Below are positions 37,280-50,935 of a DNA stretch of 64,000 nucleotides, piece by piece. Source of the stretch: Calliopsis andreniformis (Eukaryota > Arthropoda > Insecta > Hymenoptera > Andrenidae); contig NW_027480438.1 of assembly GCF_051401765.1 (NCBI RefSeq), positions 7,316,001 through 7,380,000 of the forward strand, written 5' to 3'. The notes beneath the pieces are model-generated. The model saw only the letters and a program-made list of their open reading frames with translations. It was not told the DNA's origin and made no database searches. Each line of letters begins with the position of its first letter. Position 1 is the first letter of the stretch. The translations under genes were made by a program, and so were the position numbers.

Positions 37280-37756
37280 CAATCTTCAATCTTCAATCCT
37301 CTATCCTCAATCGTCAATCGTCAATCCTCAATCCCCAATCCTCAATCTTCAATCCTCAATCCTCAATCCTCAATCCTCAATCCTCAATCCTCAATCCTCA
37401 ATTCTCATTCCTCAAACCTCAATCCTCAACCCTCAGTCCTCATCCTTAATTCTCAATTCTCAATCCTCAATCCTCAATCCTCAATCCTCAGATCTCAAAC
37501 ATCAATATTCAACCCTCAGTCCTCGTCCTCAATCCACAACACTCAATCCTCAATCCTCGATCTTCAATCATTCATATTCAATCTTCAATCCTCAATCCTC
37601 AATCCTCAATCCTCAATACTTAATCCTCAATCTTCAATCCTCAATCCTCAATCCTCAATCCTCAATCCTCAATCTTCAATCCTCAACACTCAATCTTCAA
37701 TCCTCAATCCTCAATACTCAACCATCAATCCTCAATTCTCAATACTCAATAGAATA

Positions 37757-37772
37757 TCCTGAATTCTCAGGA
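37757..37772. repeat. 16-bp inverted repeat, A-type head
   Basis: Preceded by CAATAGA ATA. It lies in the first unit of the 892-bp duplication. Confidence 0.8.
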
Positions 37773-38648
37773 TTCAATACTCAAGCGTCAATCCTCAAAC
37801 ATCAGCCCTCATTCTGAATCCTCAATCCTCAATCCTCAATCCTCAATTATCAATCCTCAATCCTCAACCCTCAGTCCTCATCCTCAATTCTCAATTCTCA
37901 ATCCTCAATCCTCAATCCTCAATCTTCAATCCTCAATAATCAATCTCCAATCCTAGATCCTCAATGCTCAATCCTCAATCGTCAATCCTCAATCCCCAAC
38001 CCTCAATCTTCAATCCTCAACACTCAATCTTCAATCCTCAATCCTCAATCCTCAATCCTCAATCCTCACTCCTCAATCCTCAATCCTCAATCCTCAATCC
38101 TCAATACTCAATCCTGAATCCTCAATATTCAACACACAACCCACAACCATCAATTCTCAATACTCAACCATCAATCCTCAATTCTCAATACTCAATAGAA
38201 TATCCTGAATACTCATGGTTCAATACTCAATCCACAATATTCAATAATCAAATCTCAATCCTCAAACGTCAATTCTCAACACTCAATCCTCAGCACTCAG
38301 TCCTCAAACCTCAATCCTCAACCCTCAGTCCTCATCCTTAATTCTCAATTCTCAATCCTCAATCCTCAATCCTCAATCCTCAGATCTCAAACATCAATAT
38401 TCAACACTCAGTCCTCGTCCTCAATCCACAACACTCAATCCTCAATCCTCGATCTTCAATCATCAATATTCAATCTTCAATCCTCAATCCTCAATCCTCA
38501 ATCCTCAATCCTTAATCCTCAATCTTCAATCCTCAATCCTCAATCCTCAATCCTCAATCCTCAATCTTCAATCCTCAACACTCAATCTTCAATCCTCAAT
38601 CCTCAATACTCAACCATCAATCCTCAATTCTCAATACTCAATAGAATA

Positions 38649-38664
38649 TCCTGAATTCTCAGGA
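38649..38664. repeat. 16-bp inverted repeat, A-type head
   Basis: Copy of the site at 37757, exactly 892 bp downstream. Confidence 0.8.
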
Positions 38665-39364
38665 TTCAATACTCAAGCGTCAATCCTCAAACATCAGCCC
38701 TCATTCTGAATCCTCAATCCTCAATCCTAAATCCTCAATTATCAATCCTCAATCCTCAACCCTCAGTCCTCATCCTCAATTCTCAATTCTCAATCCTCAA
38801 TCCTCAATCCTCAATCTTCAATCCTCAATAATCAATCTCCAATCCTAGATCCTCAATGCTCAATCCTCAATCGTCAATCCTCAATCCCCAATCCTCAATC
38901 TTCAATCCTCAACACTCAATCTTCAATCCTCAATCCTCAATCCTCAATCCTCAATCCTCACTCCTCAATCCTCAATCCTCAATCGTCAATCCTCAATACT
39001 CAATACTTAATCCTGAATCCTCAATATTCAACACACAACCCACAACCATCAATTCTCAATACTCAACCATCAATCCTCAATTCTCAATACTCAATAGAAT
39101 ATCCTGAATACTCATGGTTCAATACTCAATCCACAATATTCAATAATCAAATCTCAATCCTCAAACGTCAATTCTCAACACTCAATCCTCAGCACTCAGT
39201 CCTCTCTCTTCAATCCTCCATCGTCAATCCTCAATCCTCAAGACTCAACCCTCAATCCTCAATCCTCAAACCTCAAGAGTCAACCCTCAATCCTCAAACC
39301 TCAAACCTCAATTCTCAGTCCTCAAACCTCAATCCCGAATCCTCAAGACTGAATCCTCAATCTT

Positions 39365-39518
39365 CAGCCCTCAGTCCTCAACAATCAATTGTCAATCCTC
39401 AATCCTCAATAGAATATCCTCAATTCACAGTTTTCAATACTCAATCACCATTCTTCAATCTTCAAATCTCAATCCACAAACATCAATTCTCATCACTCAA
39501 CCCTCAACACTCAGTCCT
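39365..39518 (+). repeat. B element, block 3, dyad member 1
   Basis: CAGCCCT / CAATCAC subtype ending CAGTCCT. Its partner starts 707 bp (101 heptads) downstream. Confidence 0.85.
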
Positions 39519-40071
39519 CAATCTTAAATCCTCAATCCTCAATCCTCAACCTTCAATCCTCAACACACAATCTTCAATCGTCAATCCTCAATACTCAGTC
39601 CCCAATACTCAATCCTCAATCGTCAATCCTCAATCCCCAATCCTCAATCATCAATCCTCAATCCTCAATCCTTAATCCTCAATCCTCAATCTTCAATCCT
39701 CAATACTCCATCTTCAATCCTCAATCCTCAATCCTCAATCCTCAATCCTCAATCCTCAATCCTCAATACTCAACACACAACCCTCAACCATCAATCCTCA
39801 ATACTCAACCATCAATACTCCATTCTCAATACTCAATAGAATATCCTGAATTCACATGTTTCAATACTCAGTCCACAATATTCAATAATCAAATCTCAAT
39901 CCTCAAACATCAATTCTCATCACTCAATCCTCAATACTCAGTCCTCTCTCTTCAATCTTCCATCATCAATACTCTATCCTCAAGCGTCAATCCTCAATCC
40001 TCAATCCTCAACCCTCAATCCTCAGTCCTCAAACCTCAATTCCGAATCCTCAATCCTGAATCCTCAATCTT

Positions 40072-40225
40072 CATCCCTCAGTCCGCAACAATCAATTGTC
40101 AATCCTTAATCCTCAATAGAATATCCTCAATTCACAATTTTCAATACTCAATCTCCAACCTTCAATCTTCAAATCTCAATCCACAAACATCAATTCTCAT
40201 CACTCAACCCTCAACACTCAGTCGT
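40072..40225 (+). repeat. B element, block 3, dyad member 2
   Basis: CATCCCT CAGTCCG subtype with CAATTTT where the copy at 37126 has CAGTTTT. Confidence 0.85.
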
Positions 40226-41526
40226 CAATCTTCAATCCTCAATCCTCTATCCTCAATCCTCAATCGTCAATCATCAATCCCCAATCCTCTATCATCAATC
40301 CTCAATCCGCAATCCTCAATCGTCAATACTCAATCCTCAATCTGCAATCCTCAATACTCAATCTTCAACCTTCAATCCTCAATCCTCAACCCTCAATCCT
40401 CAATCCGCAATCCTCTATCTTCAGTCCTCAATACTCAATCTTCAATCCTCAATCCTGAATCCTCAATCCTCAATAGTCAATCCCCAATCAACAATCCTCA
40501 ATCTTCAATACTCAACCCTCTATCCTCAATCCTCAATCCTCAATACTCAACCATCAATCCTCAATTCTCAATACTCAATAGAATATCCTGAATTCCCAGG
40601 ATTCAATACTCAAATGTCAAACCTCTACCCTCAGCCCTCATTCTGAATCCTCAATCCTCAATCCTCAATCCTCAATTTTCAATCCTCAATCCTCAACCCT
40701 CAGTCCTCATCCTCAATTCTCAATTCTCAATCCTCAATCCTCAATCCTCAATCCTCAATCTTCAATCCTCAATAATCTATCTCCAATCCTAGATCCCCAA
40801 TCCCCAATCCTCAATCCTTAATCCTCAATCTTCAATCCTCAATCCCCAGTCCTCAATCTTAAATCCTCCCTCCACAACACTCAATCCTCAATCCTCAATC
40901 CTCAATCTTCAATCATCAATACTCAATCTTCAATCCTCAATCCTCACTCCTCAATCCTCAATCCTCAATCCTCAATCCTCAATACTCAATCCTGAATCCT
41001 CAATATTCAACACACAACCCACAACCATCAATTCTCAATACTCAACCATCAATCCTCAATTCTCAATACTCAATAGAATATCCTGAATACTCATGGTTCA
41101 ATACTCAATCCACAATATTCAATAATCAAATCTCAATCCTCAAACGTCAATTCTCAACACTCAATCCTCAGCACTCAGTCCTCAAACCTCAATCCTCAAC
41201 CCTCAGTCCTCATCCTTAATTCTCAATTCTCAATCCTCAATCCTCAATCCTCAATCCTCAGATCTCAAACATCAATATTCAACACTCAGTCCTCGTCCTC
41301 AATCCACAACACTCAATCCTCAATCCTCGATCTTCAATCATCAATATTCAATCTTCAATCCTCAATCCTCAATCCTCAATCCTCAATCCTTAATCCTCAA
41401 TCTTCAATCCTCAATCCTCAATCCTCAATCCTCAATCCTCAATCTTCAATCCTCAACACTCAATCTTCAATCCTCAATCCTCAATACTCAACCATCAATC
41501 CTCAATTCTCAATACTCAATAGAATA

Positions 41527-41542
41527 TCCTGAATTCTCAGGA
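41527..41542. repeat. 16-bp inverted repeat, A-type head
   Basis: Copy of the site at 38649, 2878 bp downstream. Confidence 0.8.
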
Positions 41543-42242
41543 TTCAATACTCAAGCGTCAATCCTCAAACATCAGCCCTCATTCTGAATCCTCAATCCTC
41601 AATCCTAAATCCTCAATTATCAATCCTCAATCCTCAACCCTCAGTCCTCATCCTCAATTCTCAATTCTCAATCCTCAATCCTCAATCCTCAATCTTCAAT
41701 CCTCAATAATCAATCTCCAATCCTAGATCCTCAATGCTCAATCCTCAATCGTCAATCCTCAATCCCCAATCCTCAATCTTCAATCCTCAACACTCAATCT
41801 TCAATCCTCAATCCTCAATCCTCAATCCTCAATCCTCACTCCTCAATCCTCAATCCTCAATCCTCAATCCTCAATACTCAATACTTAATCCTGAATCCTC
41901 AATATTCAACACACAACCCACAACCATCAATTCTCAATACTCAACCATCAATCCTCAATTCTCAATACTCAATAGAATATCCTGAATACTCATGGTTCAA
42001 TACTCAATCCACAATATTCAATAATCAAATCTCAATCCTCAAACGTCAATTCTCAACACTCAATCCTCAGCACTCAGTCCTCTCTCTTCAATCCTCCATC
42101 GTCAATCCTCAATCCTCAAGACTCAACCCTCAATCCTCAATCCTCAAACCTCAAGAGTCAACCCTCAATCCTCAAACCTCAAACCTCAATTCTCAGTCCT
42201 CAAACCTCAATCCCGAATCCTCAAGACTGAATCCTCAATCTT

Positions 42243-42396
42243 CAGCCCTCAGTCCTCAACAATCAATTGTCAATCCTCAATCCTCAATAGAATATCCTCA
42301 ATTCACAGTTTTCAATACTCAATCACCATTCTTCAATCTTCAAATCTCAATCCACAAACATCAATTCTCATCACTCAACCCTCAACACTCAGTCCT
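42243..42396 (+). repeat. B element, block 3, dyad member 1
   Basis: Copy of the element at 39365, in the second unit of the 2878-bp duplication. Confidence 0.85.
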
Positions 42397-42613
42397 CAAT
42401 CTTAAATCCTCAATCCTCAATCCTCAACCTTCAATCCTCAACACACAATCTTCAATCGTCAATCCTCAATACTCAGTCCCCAATACTCAATCCTCAATCG
42501 TCAATCCTCAATCCCCAATCCTCAATCATCAATCCTCAATCCTCAATCCTTAATCCTCAATCCTCAATCTTCAATCCTCAATACTCCATCTTCAATCCTC
42601 AATCCTCAATCCT

Positions 42614-44170
42614 CAATCCTCAATCCTCAATCCTCAATCCTCAATACTCAACACACAACCCTCAACCATCAATCCTCAATACTCAACCATCAATACTCCA
42701 TTCTCAATACTCAATAGAATATCCTGAATTCACATGTTTCAATACTCAGTCCACAATATTCAATAATCAAATCTCAATCCTCAAACATCAATTCTCATCA
42801 CTCAATCCTCAATACTCAGTCCTCTCTCTTCAATCTTCCATCATCAATACTCTATCCTCAAGCGTCAATCCTCAATCCTCAATCCTCAACCCTCAATCCT
42901 CAGTCCTCAAACCTCAATTCCGAATCCTCAATCCTGAATCCTCAATCTTCATCCCTCAGTCCGCAACAATCAATTGTCAATCCTTAATCCTCAATAGAAT
43001 ATCCTCAATTCACAATTTTCAATACTCAATCTCCAACCTTCAATCTTCAAATCTCAATCCACAAACATCAATTCTCATCACTCAACCCTCAACACTCAGT
43101 CGTCAATCTTCAATCCTCAATCCTCTATCCTCAATCCTCAATCGTCAATCATCAATCCCCAATCCTCTATCATCAATCCTCAATCCGCAATCCTCAATCG
43201 TCAATACTCAATCCTCAATCTGCAATCCTCAATACTCAATCTTCAACCTTCAATCCTCAATCCTCAACCCTCAATCCTCAATCCGCAATCCTCTATCTTC
43301 AGTCCTCAATACTCAATCTTCAATCCTCAATCCTGAATCCTCAATCCTCAATAGTCAATCCCCAATCAACAATCCTCAATCTTCAATACTCAACCCTCTA
43401 TCCTCAATCCTCAATCCTCAATACTCAACCATCAATCCTCAATTCTCAATACTCAATAGAATATCCTGAATTCCCAGGATTCAATACTCAAATGTCAAAC
43501 CTCTACCCTCAGCCCTCATTCTGAATCCTCAATCCTCAATCCTCAATCCTCAATTTTCAATCCTCAATCCTCAACCCTCAGTCCTCATCCTCAATTCTCA
43601 ATTCTCAATCCTCAATCCTCAATCCTCAATCCTCAATCTTCAATCCTCAATAATCTATCTCCAATCCTAGATCCCCAATCCCCAATCCTCAATCCTTAAT
43701 CCTCAATCTTCAATCCTCAATCCCCAGTCCTCAATCTTAAATCCTCCCTCCACAACACTCAATCCTCAATCCTCAATCCTCAATCTTCAATCATCAATAC
43801 TCAATCTTCAATCCTCAATCCTCATCCTTCAATCCTCAATCCTCAATTCTCAATCCTCAATACTCAGTCCTCAATCGTCAATCCTCAATCCCCAATCCTC
43901 AACTTCAATCCTCAATCCTCAATCCTCAATCCTCAATATTCAATCCTCAATACTCAATCTTCAATCCTCTATCCTCAATCCTCAATCCTCAATCCTCAAT
44001 CCTCAATCCTCAATCCTCAATCTTCAATCCTCAATACTCAATCTGCAATCCTCAATCCTCAATCCTCAATCCTCAACTCTCAGTCCTCATCCTCAATTCT
44101 CAATTCTCAATCCTCAATCCTCAATCCTGAATTTTCAATCCTCAGGAATCTATCTCCAATCCTAGATCCC
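42614..44170 (+). repeat. 1557-bp tandem duplication, unit 1
   Basis: Starts among plain monomers before the CACACAACC landmark and ends at AGATCCC near 44170. It overlaps the 2878-bp unit, so it was duplicated in a separate event. Confidence 0.82.
42950..43103 (+). repeat. B element, block 3, dyad member 2
   Basis: Copy of the element at 40072, 2878 bp away, with the same CAATTTT variant. Confidence 0.85.
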
Positions 44171-45735
44171 CAATCCTCAATCCTCAATCCTCAATCCTCA
44201 ATACTCAACACACAACCCTCAACCATCAATCCTCAATACTCAACCATCAATACTCCATTCTCAATACTCAATAGAATATCCTGAATTCACATGTTTCAAT
44301 ACTCAGTCCACAATATTCAATAATCAAATCTCAATCCTCAAACATCAATTCTCATCACTCAATCCTCAATACTCAGTCCTCTCTCTTCAATCTTCCATCA
44401 TCAATACTCTATCCTCAAGCGTCAATCCTCAATCCTCAATCCTCAACCCTCAATCCTCAGTCCTCAAACCTCAATTCCGAATCCTCAATCCTGAATCCTC
44501 AATCTTCATCCCTCAGTCCGCAACAATCAATTGTCAATCCTTAATCCTCAATAGAATATCCTCAATTCACAATTTTCAATACTCAATCTCCAACCTTCAA
44601 TCTTCAAATCTCAATCCACAAACATCAATTCTCATCACTCAACCCTCAACACTCAGTCGTCAATCTTCAATCCTCAATCCTCTATCCTCAATCCTCAATC
44701 GTCAATCATCAATCCCCAATCCTCTATCATCAATCCTCAATCCGCAATCCTCAATCGTCAATACTCAATCCTCAATCTGCAATCCTCAATACTCAATCTT
44801 CAACCTTCAATCCTCAATCCTCAATCCTCAATCCTCAATCCGCAATCCTCTATCTTCAATCCTCAATACTCAATCTTCAATCCTCAATCCTGAATCCTCA
44901 ATCCTCAATAGTCAATCCCCAATCAACAATCCTCAATCTTCAATACTCAACCCTCTATCCTCAATCCTCAATCCTCAATACTCAACCATCAATCCTCAAT
45001 TCTCAATACTCAATAGAATATCCTGAATTCCCAGGATTCAATACTCAAATGTCAAACCTCTACCCTCAGCCCTCATTCTGAATCCTCAATCCTCACTCCT
45101 CAATCCTCAATTTTCAATCCTCAATCCTCAACCCTCAGTCCTCATCCTCAATTCTCAATTCTCAATCCTCAATCCTCAATCCTCAATCCTCAATCTTCAA
45201 TCCTCAATAATCTATCTCCAATCCTAGATCCCCAATCCCCAATCCTCAATCCTTAATCCTCAATCTTCAATCCTCAATCCCCAGTCCTCAATCTTAAATC
45301 CTCCCTCCACAACACTCAATCCTCAATCCTCAATCTTCAATCATCAATACTCAATCTTCAATCCTCAATCCTCATCCTTCAATCCTCAATCCTCAATTCT
45401 CAATCCTCAATACTCAGTCCTCAATCGTCAATCCTCAATCCCCAATCCTCAATCTTCAATCCTCAATCCTCAATCCTCAATCCTCAATCCTCAATATTCA
45501 ATCCTCAATACTCAATCTTCAATCCTCTATCCTCAATCCTCAATCCTCAATCCTCAATCCTCAATCCTCAATCCTCAATCTTCAATCCTCAATACTCAAT
45601 CTGCAATCCTCAATCCTCAATCCTCAATCCTCAACTCTCAGTCCTCATCCTCAATTCTCAATTCTCAATCCTCAATCCTCAATCCTGAATTTTCAATCCT
45701 CAGGAATCTATCTCCAATCCTAGATCCCCAATCCC
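44171..45735 (+). repeat. 1557-bp tandem duplication, unit 2
   Basis: CACACAACC landmark at 44208 against 42651, and ATCCTCCCTC at 45298 against 43741. Heptad-count differences near 43764 and 43905 make the offset drift by a base or two toward the end. Confidence 0.82.
44507..44660 (+). repeat. B element, block 3, unpaired second-type
   Basis: Copy of the element at 42950 carried by the 1557-bp tandem duplication. It has no first-type partner 0.7 kb upstream because that duplication starts inside the dyad. Confidence 0.85.
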
Positions 45736-45945
45736 CAATCCTCAATCCTTAATCCTCAATCTTCAATCCTCAATCCCCAGTCATCAATCTTAAATCCTCC
45801 ATCGTCAATCCTCAATCCTCAAGACTCAACCCTCAATCCTCAATCCTCAAACCTCAAGAGTCAACCCTCAATCCTCAAACCTCAAACCTCAATTCTCAGT
45901 CCTCAAACCTCAATCCCGAATCCTCAACACTGAATCCTCAATCTT

Positions 45946-46099
45946 CAGCCCTCAGTCCTCAACAATCAATTGTCAATCCTCAATCCTCAATAGAATATCC
46001 TCAATTCACAGTTTTCAATACTCAATCACCATTCTTCAATCTTCAAATCTCAATCCACAAACATCAATTCTCATCACTCAACCCTCAACACTCAGTCGT
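45946..46099 (+). repeat. B element, block 3, dyad member 1
   Basis: First-type copy ending CAGTCGT, like the one at 36405, which lies exactly 9541 bp (1363 heptads) upstream. Its partner starts 728 bp downstream. Confidence 0.85.
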
Positions 46100-46673
46100 C
46101 AATCTTCAATCCTCAATCCTCAATCCTCAATCCTCAATCTTCAATCCTCAACACACAATCTTCAATCATCAATCCTCAATTCTCAGTCCCCAATACTCAA
46201 TCCTCAATCGTCAATCCTCAATCCCCAATCCTCAATCTTCAGTCCTCAATCCTCAATCCTTAATCCTCAATCCTCAATCTTGAATCCCCAATACTCAATC
46301 TTCAATCCTCAATTCTGAATCCTCAATCCTCAATCCTCAATCCTCAATCCTCAATACTCAACACACAACCCTCAACCATCAATCCTCAATACTCAACCAT
46401 CAATACTCCATTCTCAATACTCAATAGAATATCCTGAATTCTCATGTTTCAATACTCAGTCCACAATATTCAATAATCAAATCTCAATCCTCAAACATCC
46501 ATTCTCATCACTCAATCCTCAATACTCAGTCCTCTCTCTTCAATCTTCCATCATCAATACTCCATCCTCAAGCGTCAATCCTCAATCCTCAATCCTCAAT
46601 CCTCAATCCTCAACCCTCAATCCTCAGTCCTCAAACCTCAATTCCGAATCCTCAATCCTGAATCCTCAATCTT

Positions 46674-46827
46674 CATCCCTCAGTCCGCAACAATCAATTG
46701 TCAATCCTTAATCCTCAATAGAATATCCTCAATTCACAGTTTTCAATACTCAATCTCCAACCTTCAATCTTCAAATCTCAATCCACAAACATCAATTCTC
46801 ATCACTCAACCCTCAACACTCAGTCGT
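46674..46827 (+). repeat. B element, block 3, dyad member 2
   Basis: Second-type copy with CAGTTTT, closest to the copy at 37126. Confidence 0.85.
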
Positions 46828-47304
46828 CAATCTTCAATCGTCAATCCTCTATCCTCAATCCTCAATCGTCAATCCTCAATCCCCAATCCTCAATCTTCAA
46901 TCCTCAATCCTCAATCCTCAATCCTCAATCCTCAATCCTCAGTCCTCAACCCTCATTCCTCAAACCTCAATCCTCAACCCTCAGTCCTCATCCTTAATTC
47001 TCAATTCTCAATCCTCAATCCTCAATCCTCAATCCTCAGATCTCAAACATCAATATTCAACACTCAGTCCTCGTCCTCAATCCACAACACTCAATCCTCA
47101 ATCCTCGATCTTCAATCATCAATATTCAATCTTCAATCCTCAATCCTCAATCCTCAATCCTCAATCCTTAATCCTCAATCTTCAATCCTCAATCCTCAAT
47201 CCTCAATCCTCAATCCTCAATCTTCAATCCTCAACACTCAATCTTCAATCCTCAATCCTCAATACTCAACCATCAATCCTCAATTCTCAATACTCAATAG
47301 AATA

Positions 47305-47320
47305 TCCTGAATTCTCAGGA
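47305..47320. repeat. 16-bp inverted repeat, A-type head
   Basis: Copy of the site at 41527, 5778 bp downstream. Confidence 0.8.
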
Positions 47321-48020
47321 TTCAATACTCAAGCGTCAATCCTCAAACATCAGCCCTCATTCTGAATCCTCAATCCTCAATCCTAAATCCTCAATTATCA
47401 ATCCTCAATCCTCAACCCTCAGTCCTCATCCTCAATTCTCAATTCTCAATCCTCAATCCTCAATCCTCAATCTTCAATCCTCAATAATCAATCTCCAATC
47501 CTAGATCCTCAATGCTCAATCCTCAATCGTCAATCCTCAATCCCCAATCCTCAATCTTCAATCCTCAACACTCAATCTTCAATTATCAATCCTCAATCCT
47601 CAATCCTCAATCCTCACTCCTCAATCCTCAATCCTCAATCCTCAATCCTCAATACTCAATACTTAATCCTGAATCCTCAATATTCAACACACAACCCACA
47701 ACCATCAATTCTCAATACTCAACCATCAATCCTCAATTCTCAATACTCAATAGAATATCCTGAATACTCATGGTTCAATACTCAATCCACAATATTCAAT
47801 AATCAAATCTCAATCCTCAAACGTCAATTCTCAACACTCAATCCTCAGCACTCAGTCCTCTCTCTTCAATCCTCCATCGTCAATCCTCAATCCTCAAGAC
47901 TCAACCCTCAATCCTCAATCCTCAAACCTCAAGAGTCAACCCTCAATCCTCAAACCTCAAACCTCAATTCTCAGTCCTCAAACCTCAATCCCGAATCCTC
48001 AACACTGAATCCTCAATCTT

Positions 48021-48174
48021 CAGCCCTCAGTCCTCAACAATCAATTGTCAATCCTCAATCCTCAATAGAATATCCTCAATTCACAGTTTTCAATACTCAA
48101 TCACCATTCTTCAATCTTCAAATCTCAATCCACAAACATCAATTCTCATCACTCAACCCTCAACACTCAGTCCT
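48021..48174 (+). repeat. B element, block 3, dyad member 1
   Basis: Copy of the element at 42243, 5778 bp away. Confidence 0.85.
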
Positions 48175-48727
48175 CAATCTTAAATCCTCAATCCTCAATC
48201 CTCAACCTTCAATCCTCAACACACAATCTTCAATCGTCAATCCTCAATACTCAGTCCCCAATACTCAATCCTCAATCGTCAATCCTCAATCCCCAATCCT
48301 CAATCATCAATCCTCAATCCTCAATCCATAATCCTCAATCCTCAATCTTCAATCCTCAATACTCCATCTTCAATCCTCAATCCTCAATCCTCAATCCTCA
48401 ATCCTCAATCCTCAATCCTCAATACTCAACACACAACCCTCAACCATCAATCCTCAATACTCAACCATCAATACTCCATTCTCAATACTCAATAGAATAT
48501 CCTGAATTCACATGTTTCAATACTCAGTCCACAATATTCAATAATCAAATCTCAATCCTCAAACATCAATTCTCATCACTCAATCCTCAATACTCAGTCC
48601 TCTCTCTTCAATCTTCCATCATCAATACTCTATCCTCAAGCGTCAATCCTCAATCCTCAATCCTCAACCCTCAATCCTCAGTCCTCAAACCTCAATTCCG
48701 AATCCTCAATCCTGAATCCTCAATCTT

Positions 48728-48881
48728 CATCCCTCAGTCCGCAACAATCAATTGTCAATCCTTAATCCTCAATAGAATATCCTCAATTCACAATTTTCAA
48801 TACTCAATCTCCAACCTTCAATCTTCAAATCTCAATCCACAAACATCAATTCTCATCACTCAACCCTCAACACTCAGTCGT
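48728..48881 (+). repeat. B element, block 3, dyad member 2
   Basis: Copy of the element at 42950, 5778 bp away, with the CAATTTT variant. Confidence 0.85.
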
Positions 48882-49744
48882 CAATCTTCAATCCTCAATC
48901 CTCTATCCTCAATCCTCAATCGTCAATCATCAATCCCCAATCCTCTATCATCAATCCTCAATCCGCAATCCTCAATCGTCAATACTCAATCCTCAATCTG
49001 CAATCCTCAATACTCAATCTTCAACCTTCATTCCTCAATCCTCAACCCTCAATCCTCAATCCGCAATCCTCTATCTTCAATCCTCAATACTCAATCTTCA
49101 ATCCTCAATCCTGAATCCTCAATCCTCAATAGTCAATCCCCAATCAACAATCCTCAATCTTCAATACTCAACCCTCTATCCTCAATCCTCAATCCTCAAT
49201 ACTCAACCATCAATCCTCAATTCTCAATACTCAATAGAATATCCTGAATTCCCAGGATTCAATACTCAAATGTCAAACCTCTACCCTCAGCCCTCATTCT
49301 GAATCCTCAATCCTCAATCCTCAATCCTCAATTTTCAATCCTCAATCCTCAACCCTCAGTCCTCATCCTCAATTCTCAATTCTCAATCCTCAATCCTCAA
49401 TCCTCAATCCTCAATCTTCAATCCTCAATAATCTATCTCCAATCCTAGATCCCCAATCCCCAATCCTCAATCCTTAATCCTCAATCTTCAATCCTCAATC
49501 CCCAGTCCTCAATCTTAAATCCTCCCTCCACAACACTCAATCCTCAATCCTCAATCTTCAATCATCAATACTCAATCTTCAATCCTCAATCCTCATCCTT
49601 CAATCCTCAATCCTCAATTCTCAATCCTCAATACTCAGTCCTCAATCGTCAATCCTCAATCCCCAATCCTCAACTTCAATCCTCAATCCTCAATCCTCAA
49701 TCCTCAATATTCAATCCTCAATACTCAATCTTCAATCCTCTATC

Positions 49745-50935
49745 CTCAATCCTCAATCCTCAATCCTCAATCCTCAATCCTCAATCCTCAATCCTCAATC
49801 CTCAATCTTCAATCCTCAATACTCAATCTGCAATCCTCAATCCTCAACCCTCAACACTCATTCTTCAATCTTCAATACCCAATCCTCAATCTTCAATTCT
49901 CAATACTCAATCCTTAATCCTCAAACCTCAATCCTCAATCCTCAGACCTCAAACATCAATATTCAACCCTCAGTCCTCGTCCTCAATCCACAACACTCAA
50001 TCCTCAATCCTCGATCTTCAATCATCAATATTCAATCTTCAATCCTCAATCCTCAATCCTCAATCCTCAATCTTCAATCCTCAATCCTCAATCCTCAATC
50101 CTCAATCCTCAATCTTCAATCCTCAACACTCAGACTTCAATCCTCAATCCTCAATCTTCAATCCTCAATACTCAATCTTCAATCCTCAATCCTTAATACT
50201 CAACCCTCAATCCTCATTCTTCAATCCTCAATACCCAATCTTCAATCTTCAATCCTCAATCCTCAATTCGCAATCCTCAATCCTCATTCCTCTGTCCTCA
50301 AGCATCAATACTCAACCCTCAGTCCTCGTCCTCAATCCACAACCCTCAATCCTGAATCCTCGATTTTCTTTCATCAATATTCAACCTTCAATCCTCAATC
50401 CTCAATACTCAATACTCAATCATCAATACTCAACCATCAATACTCAATTCTCAATACTCAATAGATTATCCTGAATTCTCAGGATTCAATACTCAAAAAT
50501 CAATCCTCAACCCTCAGCCCTCATTCTGAATCCTCAATCCTCAATCCTCAATCCTCAATTTTCAATCCTCAATCCTCAACCCTCAGTCCTCATCCTCAAT
50601 TCTCAATTCTCAATCCTGAATCCTCAATCCTCAGCCTTCAATCCTCAATAATCAATCTCCAATCCTAGATCCCCAATCCCCAATCCTCAATCCTTAATCC
50701 GCAATCCTCAATCCTCAATACTCAATCCTCAATCTTCAATCCTCAATACTCAATCATCAATCTTCAATCCTCAATCCTCAATCCTCAATCCTCAATCCGC
50801 AATCCTCATTCTTCAATCCTCAATACTCAATCTTCAATCCTCAATCTTGAATCATCAATCCTCAATCCTCAATCCTCAATCCCCAAGCAACAATCCTCAA
50901 TCTTCAATACTCAACCCTCTATCCTCAATCCTCAA
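49745..50935 (+). repeat. 1.2-kb repeat shared with 51.7-52.9 kb
   Basis: Recurs at about 51685-52868 with an offset of 1940, then 1932 bp. The unusual run GATTTTCTTT marks it at 50363 and 52295, and also at 35400 and 58011. The last two show that the module is dispersed as well. Confidence 0.75.
50469..50484. repeat. 16-bp inverted repeat, A-type head
   Basis: Preceded by CAATAGA TTA, close to the form at 35507. It lies in a stretch shared with 34.8-35.6 kb. Confidence 0.8.

Larger units (their letters stand above)
37411..39201 (+). repeat. 892-bp tandem duplication
   Basis: Units are about 37411-38302 and 38303-39201. The second gained one heptad (an extra CAATACT/TAATCCT step near 39001), so the offset becomes 899 bp past that point. 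Confidence 0.8.
38053..40930 (+). repeat. 2878-bp higher-order unit, copy 1
   Basis: Recurs at 40931-43824 with very few visible differences. Rare markers keep the offset exactly: CCTCACTCCT at 38064 and 40942, CCTCAAGACT at 39341 and 42219, ATCCTCCCTC at 40863 and 43741. It contains one B dyad. Confidence 0.87.
40931..43824 (+). repeat. 2878-bp higher-order unit, copy 2
   Basis: Second copy, diverging at 43825, where CATCCTT follows instead of CACTCCT. Its part from 41180 on also matches 46958-49831. Confidence 0.87.
46958..49831 (+). repeat. 2.87-kb higher-order unit, copy 3
   Basis: Matches 41180-44055 at an offset of 5778 bp, then 5771 bp after one heptad is lost. It carries the B dyad at 48021 and 48728. 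Confidence 0.85.
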
